A DNA stretch of 64,000 nucleotides, taken from the NCBI RefSeq assembly GCF_003013395.1, contig NZ_PXZM01000036.1:1-64000 (forward strand), in the 5' to 3' direction. How positions within the stretch are numbered: the first letter of the stretch is position 1; each line of letters opens with the position of its first letter. The notes beneath the pieces are model-generated. The model worked only from the letters and a program-made list of their open reading frames with translations, was not told the DNA's origin and made no database searches. Both the position numbers and the translations under genes were made by a program. Below are positions 24,304-32,125 of this stretch, in pieces. The stretch is from Brevibacillus fortis (GTDB taxonomy: Bacteria; Bacillota; Bacilli; Brevibacillales; Brevibacillaceae).

Positions 24304-24402
24304 TTACGCTGGGCACATGCAATATTTTCCTGCAGGTATGCACTCCGGTGGACATGGACGATATGAGTTAGCACCCAGTTTTTGAAGTAATTTCTTGAAC
24401 AT
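24304..24402 (-). CDS. small Cys-containing peptide, 32 aa
   Basis: MFKKLLQKLGANSYRPCPPE, then CIPAGKYCMCPA. AGGAGGT lies upstream of the ATG at 24402. Cys at 17, 21, 28 and 30 repeat the CxxxC, six residues, CxC pattern of the peptide at 22704, although the residues between differ. It has its own terminator. Role unknown; possible antimicrobial, signalling or spore-associated peptide. Confidence 0.65.
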   Translation of the reverse strand: MFKKLLQKLGANSYRPCPPECIPAGKYCMCPA

Positions 24403-24627
24403 TGTTATTTACCTCCTGAAATGGAAAATTATAACTTCAATTAGTATAGTAACACATTCAAATGATGAATAATATATTATTTGCTAAAAATTCAGAAAAT
24501 AAATCCGGTGATAGAAAAAGTATGTATGGTTGTTTCACAAACTACTAATTGTGATAACAGGGGAAGCAAATGTGAAAGTATTCTCCAACGCACGACCGGG
24601 GGCATGTACACTTCTTTATGTAGAAAA

Positions 24628-24662
24628 AGACCTGCGTTATTTTAAAGGCAGGTCTTTTCTAG
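24628..24662. terminator. bidirectional terminator
   Basis: AGACCTGC and GCAGGTCT arms with T-runs on both sides; it serves the membrane protein gene on the minus strand. Confidence 0.7.
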
Positions 24663-25494
24663 ATCGTATTATCGATGTTAAGGCAAGTAAATATCCTATA
24701 ATAGGAGATGCACCATACCCCATGATTGGGACAGGGAAATTTCCGAAAAACGTTGTCATGTAAATGATCGTAAAATGAATCCCGAGAGTTAATGACAGTA
24801 TTTTTGAATGCAAAGGATGAAGGAAAAGGAATGGTAATATCAAAATAAGGATTGAAATAACACCGATTAGTAACCACACAGTCCCCATATCTGCGACCAA
24901 ATATAATATTCCCTCCACATAGGAAACGGGCAATAAGTGATCCAAATATATCCAAGACCTAATTACAAAAATAAATAGCAGGCTCACAACAAAATACCGA
25001 ATGATACTATGGTTTGCTTTACTCCATAACAGGATAGCCATAGAGAGAGTAAATGCGGTCACTTCAGAAGCATCTGGTTGCAGAGATACGAGTAGGGATA
25101 TACTCGTTGTAATCGCGAAAGTGATCCACCAATTATTCGTTACTAATAAACTCCATAGCTGCACGATCAAAAAAGGTAAAACTATGCTTGCTATGTATAG
25201 TTGAAAAGGACCGATCGATATCCAACGGTGAACATTCTCAACGCCACTATCCAAGAAAGTCAATAATAACAAGACAAATATCACCATGATAGTGATGTTC
25301 CTTGATCCCGATTTACTTGTGTGTTTCTTCTTGAAAAGAATAAAAGAAGATAGAAACCCACCTAGGATTACTAAAACAATATTTAGTAACCATAAACGTA
25401 TGGGAGCATCATTTGAAATCATAGTGAATGAACCAACTAAAGTTGCAGGTAATAGAACGAAAATGGGTAGAAAATAAAGCAACTTTGATTTCAA
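24637..25494 (-). CDS. polytopic membrane protein, remote SEDS-like
   Basis: About eight membrane helices in 285 aa. VHRWISIGPFQLYIASIVLP, then SLQPDASEVTAFTLSMAILL and NFPVPIMGYGASPIIGYLLA recall, in order, the RWI-xG, QPD and PxxGxG-S-x landmarks of FtsW/RodA (SEDS) proteins, but the protein is shorter and lacks the large extracellular loop. It may be a distant relative; function unknown. The TTG at 25494 is preferred (GGAGAG 6 bases upstream) over the ATG at 25512. Confidence 0.5.
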   Translation of the reverse strand: MKSKLLYFLPIFVLLPATLVGSFTMISNDAPIRLWLLNIVLVILGGFLSSFILFKKKHTSKSGSRNITIMVIFVLLLLTFLDSGVENVHRWISIGPFQLYIASIVLPFLIVQLWSLLVTNNWWITFAITTSISLLVSLQPDASEVTAFTLSMAILLWSKANHSIIRYFVVSLLFIFVIRSWIYLDHLLPVSYVEGILYLVADMGTVWLLIGVISILILILPFLFLHPLHSKILSLTLGIHFTIIYMTTFFGNFPVPIMGYGASPIIGYLLALTSIIRSRKDLPLK

Positions 25495-25639
25495 GATAGT
25501 CTCTCCATTCATCTATGACTGATATTGGAATACTCAATCAATATAACAAACAATCGTTTTTCTTACTAGGAGACAATGTGATTCTTCGTATCTGCCCGAA
25601 GTGGGACAACGATAGAGATTGCAGCAAGAAAGTAAAGGA

Positions 25640-25680
25640 AACAAGCTGAAGTCGATGGGGTTTCGACGTCAGCTTGTTGT
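25640..25680 (-). terminator. terminator of the repeat protein gene
   Basis: AACAAGCTGA-GTCGA and TCGAC-TCAGCTTGTT form a stem of about 15 bp. Confidence 0.75.
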
Positions 25681-25702
25681 TTTGACAACTTATTCTACTT
25701 GT

Positions 25703-26446
25703 TTAGCCAATATACCTGATCAGGTTTCTTGTCCCTGTTGATTGAACCATGATCCAGCCAGGTGGAATAGGAGAGGCCGGCATCACCCAAATTTGCTCAC
25801 CAACATAAGCGTTTTTCACATTTCTAATATTGTGCCTAGATCCTGTACTATTGGTGATGACCCATCCAGGTGGAATAGGAGAAGCTATCATTACCCACAA
25901 TTCCTGACCACCATAAGGGTTTTTCAGATATCTAATCAGGTGCCTATCTCCTGAACTATTGGTCATGACCCATCCAGGTGGAATAGGGGAGGCCAACATT
26001 ACCCAAACTTCGTAACCATCGGGGGCGTCGTTCACATTTCTGATATGGTGCCTATTTCCTGAACTATTGGTCATGACCCATCCAGATGGAATAGGGGAGG
26101 CCAACGTTACCCAAACTTCGTAACCATCGGGAGCGTCGTTCACATTTCTGATCAGATTCCTCGTTGCTGTACTATCGACGATCACCCATCCGGCTGGAAT
26201 AGGGGAGCCTAGCGTTAACCAAATTTGCTCACCAAATGCAGCATTTTTGATATTAGTGGTTTCGTGCTTAGCCCCTGTAGATTTTGAAGAAGGTTCTTTC
26301 CCTTTCCAGTCTTTCTGGGTAGTGTTTGCTGCGAAGGTGATCGGCTTTTCCTGTAAAGGGAGAGTTGCTCCTTGGGCGGTTGTGGCTAAACTTGGTATCG
26401 TGACAACAGAGCTTACTGCCAGCATGATCAAGGCTTTCTTAAACAT
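25703..26446 (-). CDS. secreted protein with five 36-aa SPIPxGW repeats
   Basis: A signal peptide (MFKKALIMLAVSSVVTIPSL, cleavage near AQGA) and a Lys/Ser linker precede five tandem 36-aa repeats that fill residues about 67-246. Each contains W(V/L)xxxSPIPxGW(V/I), then S(T/S)GxRxxIR and N-V-x-D/N-A. Repeats 2 and 3 are nearly identical, pointing to recent internal duplication. Such repeats occur in uncharacterised secreted Bacillales proteins, possibly carbohydrate or surface binding. AAAGG lies upstream of 26446; an upstream in-frame start at 26497 would spoil the signal peptide. Confidence 0.75.
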   Translation of the reverse strand: MFKKALIMLAVSSVVTIPSLATTAQGATLPLQEKPITFAANTTQKDWKGKEPSSKSTGAKHETTNIKNAAFGEQIWLTLGSPIPAGWVIVDSTATRNLIRNVNDAPDGYEVWVTLASPIPSGWVMTNSSGNRHHIRNVNDAPDGYEVWVMLASPIPPGWVMTNSSGDRHLIRYLKNPYGGQELWVMIASPIPPGWVITNSTGSRHNIRNVKNAYVGEQIWVMPASPIPPGWIMVQSTGTRNLIRYIG

Positions 26447-26598
26447 TTGCAACAACCTTTCTTGAGAGTGATTAAATAAAATACCATTATATACCATTGT
26501 ATATAATATTTGTTATTCTGGCTTTAAGAGATTTTGTCGAACAGAAGACAAAGTAAACTACATGAATAGCGACTGTGAGAATCCGCATTACATGTCAT

Positions 26599-26651
26599 TT
26601 GAAACCCATCACAAACTGACGTATAATCAGATATTATTGATTAATCACTAA
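26599..26651 (+). promoter_or_regulatory. promoter and operator of the TetR gene
   Basis: TTGAAA at 26599 and TATAAT at 26622 with a 17-bp spacer. TTATTGATTAATCACTAA (26634-26651) overlaps the transcription start region and matches the sites before the next gene, so autorepression is likely. Confidence 0.75.
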
Positions 26652-26672
26652 AAAAAGGGAGGCGATCTTGCA

Positions 26673-27179
26673 ATGACGTCGGTCAATCGTAAAACGGAAA
26701 TCATTTCAGCTGCAATCGAAGTCTTTGCTGAAATCGGATATTTCCGGGCAACAACAGCACAGGTTGCAGAGCGAGCGAAGATCTCACAGCCGTATATTTT
26801 CAAGTTTTTTGCATCGAAGGAAGCTTTGTTGTTAGCTGCCTTGGAGGTTTCTTGGCAGCGTATTATCGATTCTTTTCGCTCAGTTGTGGAATCCGCATTT
26901 GCCGAGCAACTGGAATCAGATTTAATCAAAGCGTATGAAAAGGTTTTGGCTTCGCATCAAAATGAGATGCTTCTTCAAATGCAGTCTCAGACGATTCAAG
27001 AGGCTCCGATACGAGAGGCGATGCGCGAAGGATTTCGGGAGGTTCGTCAGATCGTCCTAACAGCGTTTCGTGAAGCGGGCATCGCGAGTCCGGAAGAGCG
27101 AACGCTTATTTTCCTAGCAAGAGGCATGCTTTGCAATATTTCAGTAGCTTTGGACATGCCAGAATTGATGGAGGTGTAG
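26673..27179 (+). CDS. TetR family transcriptional repressor
   Basis: The N-terminal HTH is canonical: RKTEIISAAIEVFAEIGYFR, then TTAQVAERAKISQPYIFKFF and SKEALLLAAL. The C-terminal ligand domain (residues 65-168) is helical with no recognisable ligand motif. GGGAGGCGAT precedes the ATG. It is followed by a putative target gene 107 bp downstream and has matching operators before both genes. Confidence 0.9.
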   Translation: MTSVNRKTEIISAAIEVFAEIGYFRATTAQVAERAKISQPYIFKFFASKEALLLAALEVSWQRIIDSFRSVVESAFAEQLESDLIKAYEKVLASHQNEMLLQMQSQTIQEAPIREAMREGFREVRQIVLTAFREAGIASPEERTLIFLARGMLCNISVALDMPELMEV

Positions 27180-27191
27180 TGGAGAAAAATT

Positions 27192-27266
27192 TTGACAATT
27201 AGTTATTGACTAATCACTAACTGAGCGATTATAGTTCTAACTAGTTAGTGATTGATCAATTACAAA
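27192..27266 (+). promoter_or_regulatory. promoter flanked by two TetR operators
   Basis: Site one at 27199-27220 (TTAGTTATTGACTAATCACT plus AA) contains TTGACT, which pairs with TATAGT at 27230 (18-bp spacer). Site two at 27245-27266 (TTAGTGATTGATCAATTAC core) lies downstream of the -10. Binding at both would block initiation. Confidence 0.75.
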
Positions 27267-27286
27267 ATTAAATGGAGATGATTCAT

Positions 27287-28252
27287 ATGAAAAAAGCCAT
27301 AGTAGTGGGGGCAACGGGCGGAACGGGTGCAGCAATTTTGGAGGAGCTCATCAATCGAGGGATTGAAACGATTGCTTTTGGGCGTTCTCGACAAAAACTA
27401 GAACAAATGGCGTCAGAGTTGGGGAATCCCGCACATTTGTCATTGGCCGTCGGAGATGCATTCCGATCTCAAGACATCGTAGCGGCATCGGAAGGAGCGG
27501 ATGTACTATTCCATTGTGCAAACGTCCCGTATCACGAGATGGTAAATAAGTTGATCCCACTTGGCGAAGCGATCATGGAAGCCGCCAACAAGAAAGGCTT
27601 GAAAGTTGTTGCGGTAGACGGCATTTATCCGTACGGGAGAAAGCAAATGGATCCAGTAACGGAGGAGCATCCAAAGCAACCGCATACGAAGAAAGGAAAA
27701 ATCAGGCTGGCATTTGTACAGATGCTGTTTAGCAGCCGCTGGGATCATGTGCGAACGATGATTGTTAGATTACCGGATTATTACGGACCTACTGCTAATC
27801 AAGCATCGTATCTGGGTTCCACACTTGAGGCAATTGCGGATGGAAAACTGGGGTTTTTCATTGGAAATAGGCATGTTCGTCGCGAGTTTGTTTATTTGCC
27901 GGATGCGGCGAAGATGATTGTAGAGTTGGCCAGCCGGGAGTTTGCTTATGGACAAAACTGGCACATTCCAGGTGGAGGGATCATTTCCGGTCGAGACATC
28001 GTCCGAATCGCCCAAAAAGCTAGTGGCACTGTGAAACCTGTCATTCCCCTTGGGAAAATTGGATTGTCTTTATTGGGCATGTTCGTCCCAGTGATGAAGG
28101 AGGTTGTTGAGATGCTGTATTTAACCGAAAATCCGTTGATCTTAAGCGGAGAAAAATATCAACGGCTAATTGGACCGATCCCAACGACGACGTTCGAAGA
28201 GGGTGTAACGGCAACGATCCAGCATTTGCAGAAACGTACTTCCATGAAATAA
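27287..28252 (+). CDS. NAD-dependent epimerase/NmrA-like SDR protein
   Basis: MKKAIVVGATGGTGAAILEE is a Rossmann nucleotide-binding loop (GATGGTG); DAFRSQDIVAASEGADVLFH and the catalytic-region Tyr in YPYGRK, with RLPDYYGP, mark an extended or atypical short-chain dehydrogenase. The canonical YxxxK is altered to YPYGRK, so the activity is uncertain. GGAGATG lies 8 bases before 27287; the ATG at 27272 overlaps that site. Controlled by the adjacent TetR protein. Confidence 0.8.
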   Translation: MKKAIVVGATGGTGAAILEELINRGIETIAFGRSRQKLEQMASELGNPAHLSLAVGDAFRSQDIVAASEGADVLFHCANVPYHEMVNKLIPLGEAIMEAANKKGLKVVAVDGIYPYGRKQMDPVTEEHPKQPHTKKGKIRLAFVQMLFSSRWDHVRTMIVRLPDYYGPTANQASYLGSTLEAIADGKLGFFIGNRHVRREFVYLPDAAKMIVELASREFAYGQNWHIPGGGIISGRDIVRIAQKASGTVKPVIPLGKIGLSLLGMFVPVMKEVVEMLYLTENPLILSGEKYQRLIGPIPTTTFEEGVTATIQHLQKRTSMK

Positions 28253-28255
28253 ATA

Positions 28256-28291
28256 ACAGCTGTTAGTTATTGATCAATCACTAACAGCTGT
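28256..28291. promoter_or_regulatory. 36-bp palindrome containing a TetR operator
   Basis: ACAGCTGTTAGT and ACTAACAGCTGT arms flank TATTGATCAATC. The central 22 bp (28263-28284) match the operators at 27199 and 27245. It immediately follows the stop of the SDR gene, with no T-run directly after it, so an operator or combined operator and hairpin is likelier than a plain terminator. Confidence 0.65.
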
Positions 28292-28304
28292 CCTGCGGCT
28301 GCTT

Positions 28305-28473
28305 TTTAGAGAGCATACCTCATCGTAGAGTAATTCAAGTGACATTGAAGCTGGTTAGCCGTAGTGAATATGTGTCCGCTGAAGCACTTAAGACAGTGAT
28401 GGACATGAGTATGCTAGAGGGCATCACCCAAACGTGGGATCGTTTGGAAGAGAGTCTGAACGAGATCAAGTAA
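28305..28473 (+). pseudogene. C-terminus of an SRPBCC/AHSA1-like protein
   Basis: The frame IPHRRVIQVTLKLVSRSEYV, then AEALKTVMDMSMLEGITQTW and DRLEESLNEIK ends at 28471. The final helix GxxxTWDRLEExL is typical of SRPBCC (START-fold) proteins. The first two thirds are absent. Confidence 0.5.
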
Positions 28474-28483
28474 GGGACATAGA

Positions 28484-28525
28484 GGAAAGGCCGCTTGGCA
28501 TGGAGAGCCGGCGGCCGTTTTCATT
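28484..28525 (+). terminator. hairpin after the SRPBCC remnant
   Basis: GGCCGC and GCGGCC arms followed by GTTTTCATTTT. Confidence 0.5.
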
Positions 28526-28538
28526 TTGGTCAGCAGAT

Positions 28539-29177
28539 TTATTTCACCATCAGCGAAATAAAACCGTTTAGCTTATCTAACGCAATGATATTTTGATTGC
28601 ACGTTACACTGTCTTGGCAAATGTAGTTTCCTTTTTTCAAATACGTTCCATCCCCAGATCCTTTGGCTTCAAGGACAAACATGCCAATTTCCTCAAAGTG
28701 ATTACAGAGTGCACAGACACCTTTTTTGTTCAAGTTTGTAAATTGTCCGTGAATGCCAATCAGTCTTCCTTCGTGGTAGGCGACAATAAACTTCTTTTCC
28801 GTCGCAGAGTCTAGCCAGCTTACATAAGAGATTTCTGAAAAATTGATCTCAGCTAAATTCGAGACTTTCAGCTTCTTTACTTTTGGAAAGAGCTTTTTAA
28901 TGAAAGACTCTGTGAGAGCAGGGAATGGAATCACAAACGGTGAAAGTTGATGCAAAAACTGCTTTCCTTCTGCTTTTTCTTTCATCGAGTCAATCGGGCG
29001 CAAAATCTCTTTTTGTTCCTCCGTCATGTTCGGGAACATCTGAAAGATTTCTTCATGAGCAATTTCTTTGCGAGCACGGATGACGTTGACATCTGTACTG
29101 GTGGCATAGGCGTTCAAGATTGCTTGGACGCGTGATTTAATGAAGTGATATTGATGGGTATGGATAAAAGGTTCCAT
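28539..29177 (-). CDS. FusB/FusC family EF-G-binding protein
   Basis: The N-terminal helical bundle (residues 1-80) binds elongation factor G; the C-terminal part carries a treble-clef zinc finger with Cys pairs CALC (near 155) and CQDSVTC (near 192). Family members release EF-G from the ribosome and protect against fusidic acid. At 212 aa it has the normal length and all four Cys are present. AGGAGGAA lies about 8 bases upstream. Chromosomal homologues are widespread, so resistance itself is not assured. Confidence 0.85.
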   Translation of the reverse strand: MEPFIHTHQYHFIKSRVQAILNAYATSTDVNVIRARKEIAHEEIFQMFPNMTEEQKEILRPIDSMKEKAEGKQFLHQLSPFVIPFPALTESFIKKLFPKVKKLKVSNLAEINFSEISYVSWLDSATEKKFIVAYHEGRLIGIHGQFTNLNKKGVCALCNHFEEIGMFVLEAKGSGDGTYLKKGNYICQDSVTCNQNIIALDKLNGFISLMVK

Positions 29178-29283
29178 CTTTCGGTTCCTCCTGTTTCTGT
29201 CTTGTTAGGTGGGTTCTTCTTTACTTTAGTGTGTTTGCAATGGGGGAGAAAGGGATAAGACTTTTGGTAAACAAACTCGCCAT

Positions 29284-29327
29284 AAAAAAGCACTAACAAC
29301 CTGAATGAAAAGGTCGTCAGTGCTTTA
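29284..29327 (-). terminator. terminator of the CD3324-like gene
   Basis: AAGCACT-AACAACCT-type arms pairing with AGGTCGTC-AGTGCTT, then TTTTTT on the minus strand. Confidence 0.75.
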
Positions 29328-29334
29328 TAAGCGT

Positions 29335-29598
29335 CTATTTGGTGTACACGATTTTTTTAATCGTCTCGGTAGACAAAAAGTAATCCTCCGCTAACTGGGA
29401 AATAGACGTTCCGGCCCGAAAGCTGCTTTTAATAGCCGTATTTCGCTCATCCAGGAGTTTTCTCCCACCTGTGCGTGTCCCCCATTTTTGGTGCGTGACT
29501 TTTGTCTTTGGGATATAAATGGCTTCTCCTTGCACGTACTTTTGAATTTCTGCCAGTAACGTTTCAGGAAGGATTAAATTTGCTTTTACACATTTCAT
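29335..29598 (-). CDS. CD3324 family protein
   Basis: MKCVKANLILPETLLAEIQK, then YVQGEAIYIPKTK and the closing HTH-like GTSISQLAEDYFLSTETIKK match the CD3324 family of 85-90 aa, whose function is unknown but which ends in a putative DNA-binding helix pair. AAGGAG lies 10 bases before the ATG at 29598; the longer frame from 29712 has no start signal. Confidence 0.85.
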   Translation of the reverse strand: MKCVKANLILPETLLAEIQKYVQGEAIYIPKTKVTHQKWGTRTGGRKLLDERNTAIKSSFRAGTSISQLAEDYFLSTETIKKIVYTK

Positions 29599-30294
29599 TT
29601 CTGCTCGCTCCTTATTTATAGATAGGCAAATAAGGGGCAAAGCCAAGAAATAGGAAATGAGATACGCAAATGAAGGCGATGATTCGATTAAACGAGAGAC
29701 CACCTCATGCAAAGTATCGCCTTACTATTTCTAGGCTTTGCATGAGCCGCTGCGGTATGTGGCAAATTGAGAGCATTCGCCATTGGTACACCCCCCTCGA
29801 GGTCCATTTTGAAAACGGTGTTCCCTTTCCTTTTGAAAAGGGAGTATTTGTAATTATATAAGAAAATGGCTTTTTTGTATAACGATTCTTACGCAACGAA
29901 AAGAAATGGATTGCTCATTTACAAACTATGGAAAGTCAAATATAGTAAAGATATCTAACGTGAAAAGAGGTTTTGACTGAATATGATGAAACTTATAATC
30001 GCTAAGTAAAATTCTAATGAATTTTATATGGGAAAAGGTCAAATGAAGGGCGTGCCCTTGGTTTATTTTTTGTACCTTTTTTCAAAAGCGATTAGAAGGC
30101 ATCAATCTCATCAAAACAAATTTCACGTTTATGCATGATATCTATTCTGTTCGGGATAGGTATCTTCATCACAACGATAAATTTGACCATGAGAAGAGAA
30201 TTCTTCTTGTGGTCTTTTTTATTTGAAGGAAGGGATTGCTGAAAAGGAATGAATGATTACCAGAAGCACAAACAATCAAAAGGGAGGCTTTCAC
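29599..30294. other. about 700-bp gap
   Basis: Short frames only. TTGAAAACGG and surrounding AT-rich DNA could hold promoters for the flanking genes, but none is convincing. Confidence 0.35.
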
Positions 30295-31185
30295 ATGGGT
30301 GACTATCGATTGATTAGCGACTACAAGCATATCGAAAAATACAAGGAAAGTTTTAATGACCTCGCCACGCAGGTCTTTCAGCTCGATTTTAAAGAATGGT
30401 ATAACAAGGGCTTTTGGAATGATAACTATGTCTGCTATTCCTATATGGATGGGGATCAGGTCATTGCGAACGCTTCTGCAAGTAAGATGGTCGTGACATC
30501 CAACGGTAAGGACTATAAGGCACTTCAGATCGGAACGGTCATGACGCATCCGGCTTATCGCAATCAAGGATTGGCAGCGAAATTGATGAACCATATCATT
30601 CAAACATGCGAGAAGGAATACGATTTTATTTATTTGTTTGCCAACGAAACTGTGCTTGATTTTTACCCGAAGTTCGGATTTGAGAGAGTACAGGAAAGTA
30701 GCTTTCACATATTGGCATCCGATTTGAAAAAGCAAGTAGGACAAAAATCTGCCTTGCGCAAGCTGGATGTTGATAACGAAGCTGATTATATCGTCATGAA
30801 GGAATTTGCTGCCAAACGAATCCCCGTTTCATCGAGATTGGGCGTCAAGGATAGCGAGCATCTGTTGATGTTTTACTTTCTTCTCGTTTTTCGGGATGCG
30901 ATCTATTATGTCGAAGAGGAGGATGTGATTGTCCTATTTGAACAAGAAGATGACCAGCTGCAAGTATTTGATCTCGTAAGTAAAAAAGCAGTTGATATAG
31001 AAGCAGTCACTTCTCACTTGATATCGGCTAAGACAACGATCATTCATTTTCATTTTATGCCGGATAGTGAGAGTGAAAAAATCCAGTCTGAATTGATGAC
31101 CACGACTGAGGATGTCTTATTTGTTCGTCCTTCGTTAAAAATGGAGAGAGAACATTTTCGTTTTCCACTTACTTCACACGCATAA
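30295..31185 (+). CDS. GNAT family N-acetyltransferase, Eis-like layout
   Basis: The acetyl-CoA loop QIGTVMTHPAYRNQGLAAKL (R/QxxGxA, residues about 80-100) and the YPKFGFERV beta-bulge region are clear in the N-terminal GNAT domain. A second C-terminal domain (residues 160-295) follows, as in Eis-type enhanced acetyltransferases. The start at 30295 has AAAGGGAGG 7 bases upstream. Substrate unknown; an aminoglycoside or protein amine is possible by family. Confidence 0.8.
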   Translation: MGDYRLISDYKHIEKYKESFNDLATQVFQLDFKEWYNKGFWNDNYVCYSYMDGDQVIANASASKMVVTSNGKDYKALQIGTVMTHPAYRNQGLAAKLMNHIIQTCEKEYDFIYLFANETVLDFYPKFGFERVQESSFHILASDLKKQVGQKSALRKLDVDNEADYIVMKEFAAKRIPVSSRLGVKDSEHLLMFYFLLVFRDAIYYVEEEDVIVLFEQEDDQLQVFDLVSKKAVDIEAVTSHLISAKTTIIHFHFMPDSESEKIQSELMTTTEDVLFVRPSLKMEREHFRFPLTSHA

Positions 31186-31272
31186 AAGCTTTGAAATGAC
31201 ACGCCGGGTGAAACAGTAAAATAGAAGAGAAAAAAGCAGACGTCCAGTATGGAAGGGTGTGAGGGGAAAAGC

Positions 31273-31515
31273 ATGTGCGGCCGTTTTACTCTCGTAACGA
31301 ACTTGGAAAAATGGAAGGAACGGTTCCAAATCGAAGTCATTCCATTTAATGCAAAGCCACGGTACAATATTGCACCGGGTCAGCTCATTCCAGCGATTAT
31401 TGCTGATCGCGGCAAGCGACGTATGGGTCCGTTGAGATGGGGGTTAGTGCCATCGTGGACTGCCGATGAGAAGAGCAGCTACAAAATGATATCTTGCGTA
31501 AAAGAAGAATGGTAA
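31273..31515 (+). pseudogene. SRAP (YedK/HMCES) protein, 3' truncated
   Basis: MCGRFTLVT, with the catalytic Cys2 that bonds to abasic DNA sites, is followed by RYNIAPGQLIPAII and RRMGPLRWGLVPSW, all canonical for SRAP. After DEKSSYKMI the sequence loses homology and stops at 80 aa, against about 220 for the family, so the active-site Glu and His regions are missing. The break joins directly to the integrase remnant. Confidence 0.8.
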
Positions 31516-31555
31516 CTGTAAAAAATTGGTCTAAAATGCGAAGGTGGTGCCGATT

Positions 31556-31896
31556 TTGCTGAGTAAGCCGTACAGGGTTGTCAGGAGGCCGTCAGATACT
31601 ATGCACGGTTTCCCGGATATTGTTTTTGATCGCAACAATAAAATACATTTACCTTTGACCGTATTTGCAAAAGAGGCACATGCCGCGACAAATCAGAGTA
31701 CTGCCAATACGTACCTATTTGAGTCGGGAGGACGTGTGTCCGAAGATATTGGACTCACACTCGGAGACTGGTACTCCAAGGGACTTTTAAGGGAAGCGAA
31801 TGGTTTAGCAAGGGTAGCAATGGTCGACGTGTAAAATTTCTTAGATGGAACAACGAGACTTCAAAGCTGCTGCAAAGATTGATCTCCAAGAATGAA
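31556..31896 (+). pseudogene. tyrosine recombinase/integrase, deleted and frameshifted
   Basis: The first part (LSKPYRVVRRPSDTMHG, then NKIHLPLTVFAKEAHAATNQ, STANTYLF) resembles the N-terminal core-binding domain of a phage-type integrase. It jumps directly to ESGGRVSEDIGLTLGDWYSK, which contains the first catalytic Arg region. After LREAN the frame changes and continues as FSKGSNGRRVKFLRWNNETS, KLLQRLISKN. So an internal deletion and a frameshift removed activity. Confidence 0.6.
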
Positions 31897-31920
31897 ATAG
31901 GCTGCCTTTCGGCAGCCTGA
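31890..31920. terminator. hairpin downstream of corA
   Basis: AGGCTGCC and GGCAGCCT form a perfect 8-bp stem with a 4-base loop; the T-content is modest on either side. Confidence 0.5.
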
Positions 31921-31977
31921 ACTATCGAACCCATGAGCGTAATGACTCAGATTCTGATGATGTGTAACGATTTAACG

Positions 31978-32079
31978 TTACGACACCATCCCCAGGGTAT
32001 ATAAGTACCATGAACTTCCTAAACCTGTGATCAGAACAAGCAACATTAAAAGATAGTACCATCCTTCTTTTCTTATCAT
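31978..32079 (-). CDS. single-helix membrane peptide downstream of corA, 33 aa
   Basis: MIRKEGWYYLLMLLVLITGL, then GSSWYLYTLGMVS. GGAAGGAG lies 9 bases upstream of the ATG at 32079. It is 47 bp after corA on the same strand, so co-transcription is likely. One membrane helix with a short basic start. By analogy with small regulators of magnesium transporters (for example MgtS) it may act on the transporter; this is inference only. Confidence 0.55.
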   Translation of the reverse strand: MIRKEGWYYLLMLLVLITGLGSSWYLYTLGMVS

Positions 32080-32125
32080 TTAACTGTCGCTCCTTCCTCC
32101 GTTTAATTAAAATTCTGCTTAGAAA

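Noticed and set aside
25575..25650. plus-strand frame RICPKWDNDRDCSKKVKETS
   Set aside because: Slight resemblance to the ArpU-like N-terminus (CPEWDN) but too short and without context.
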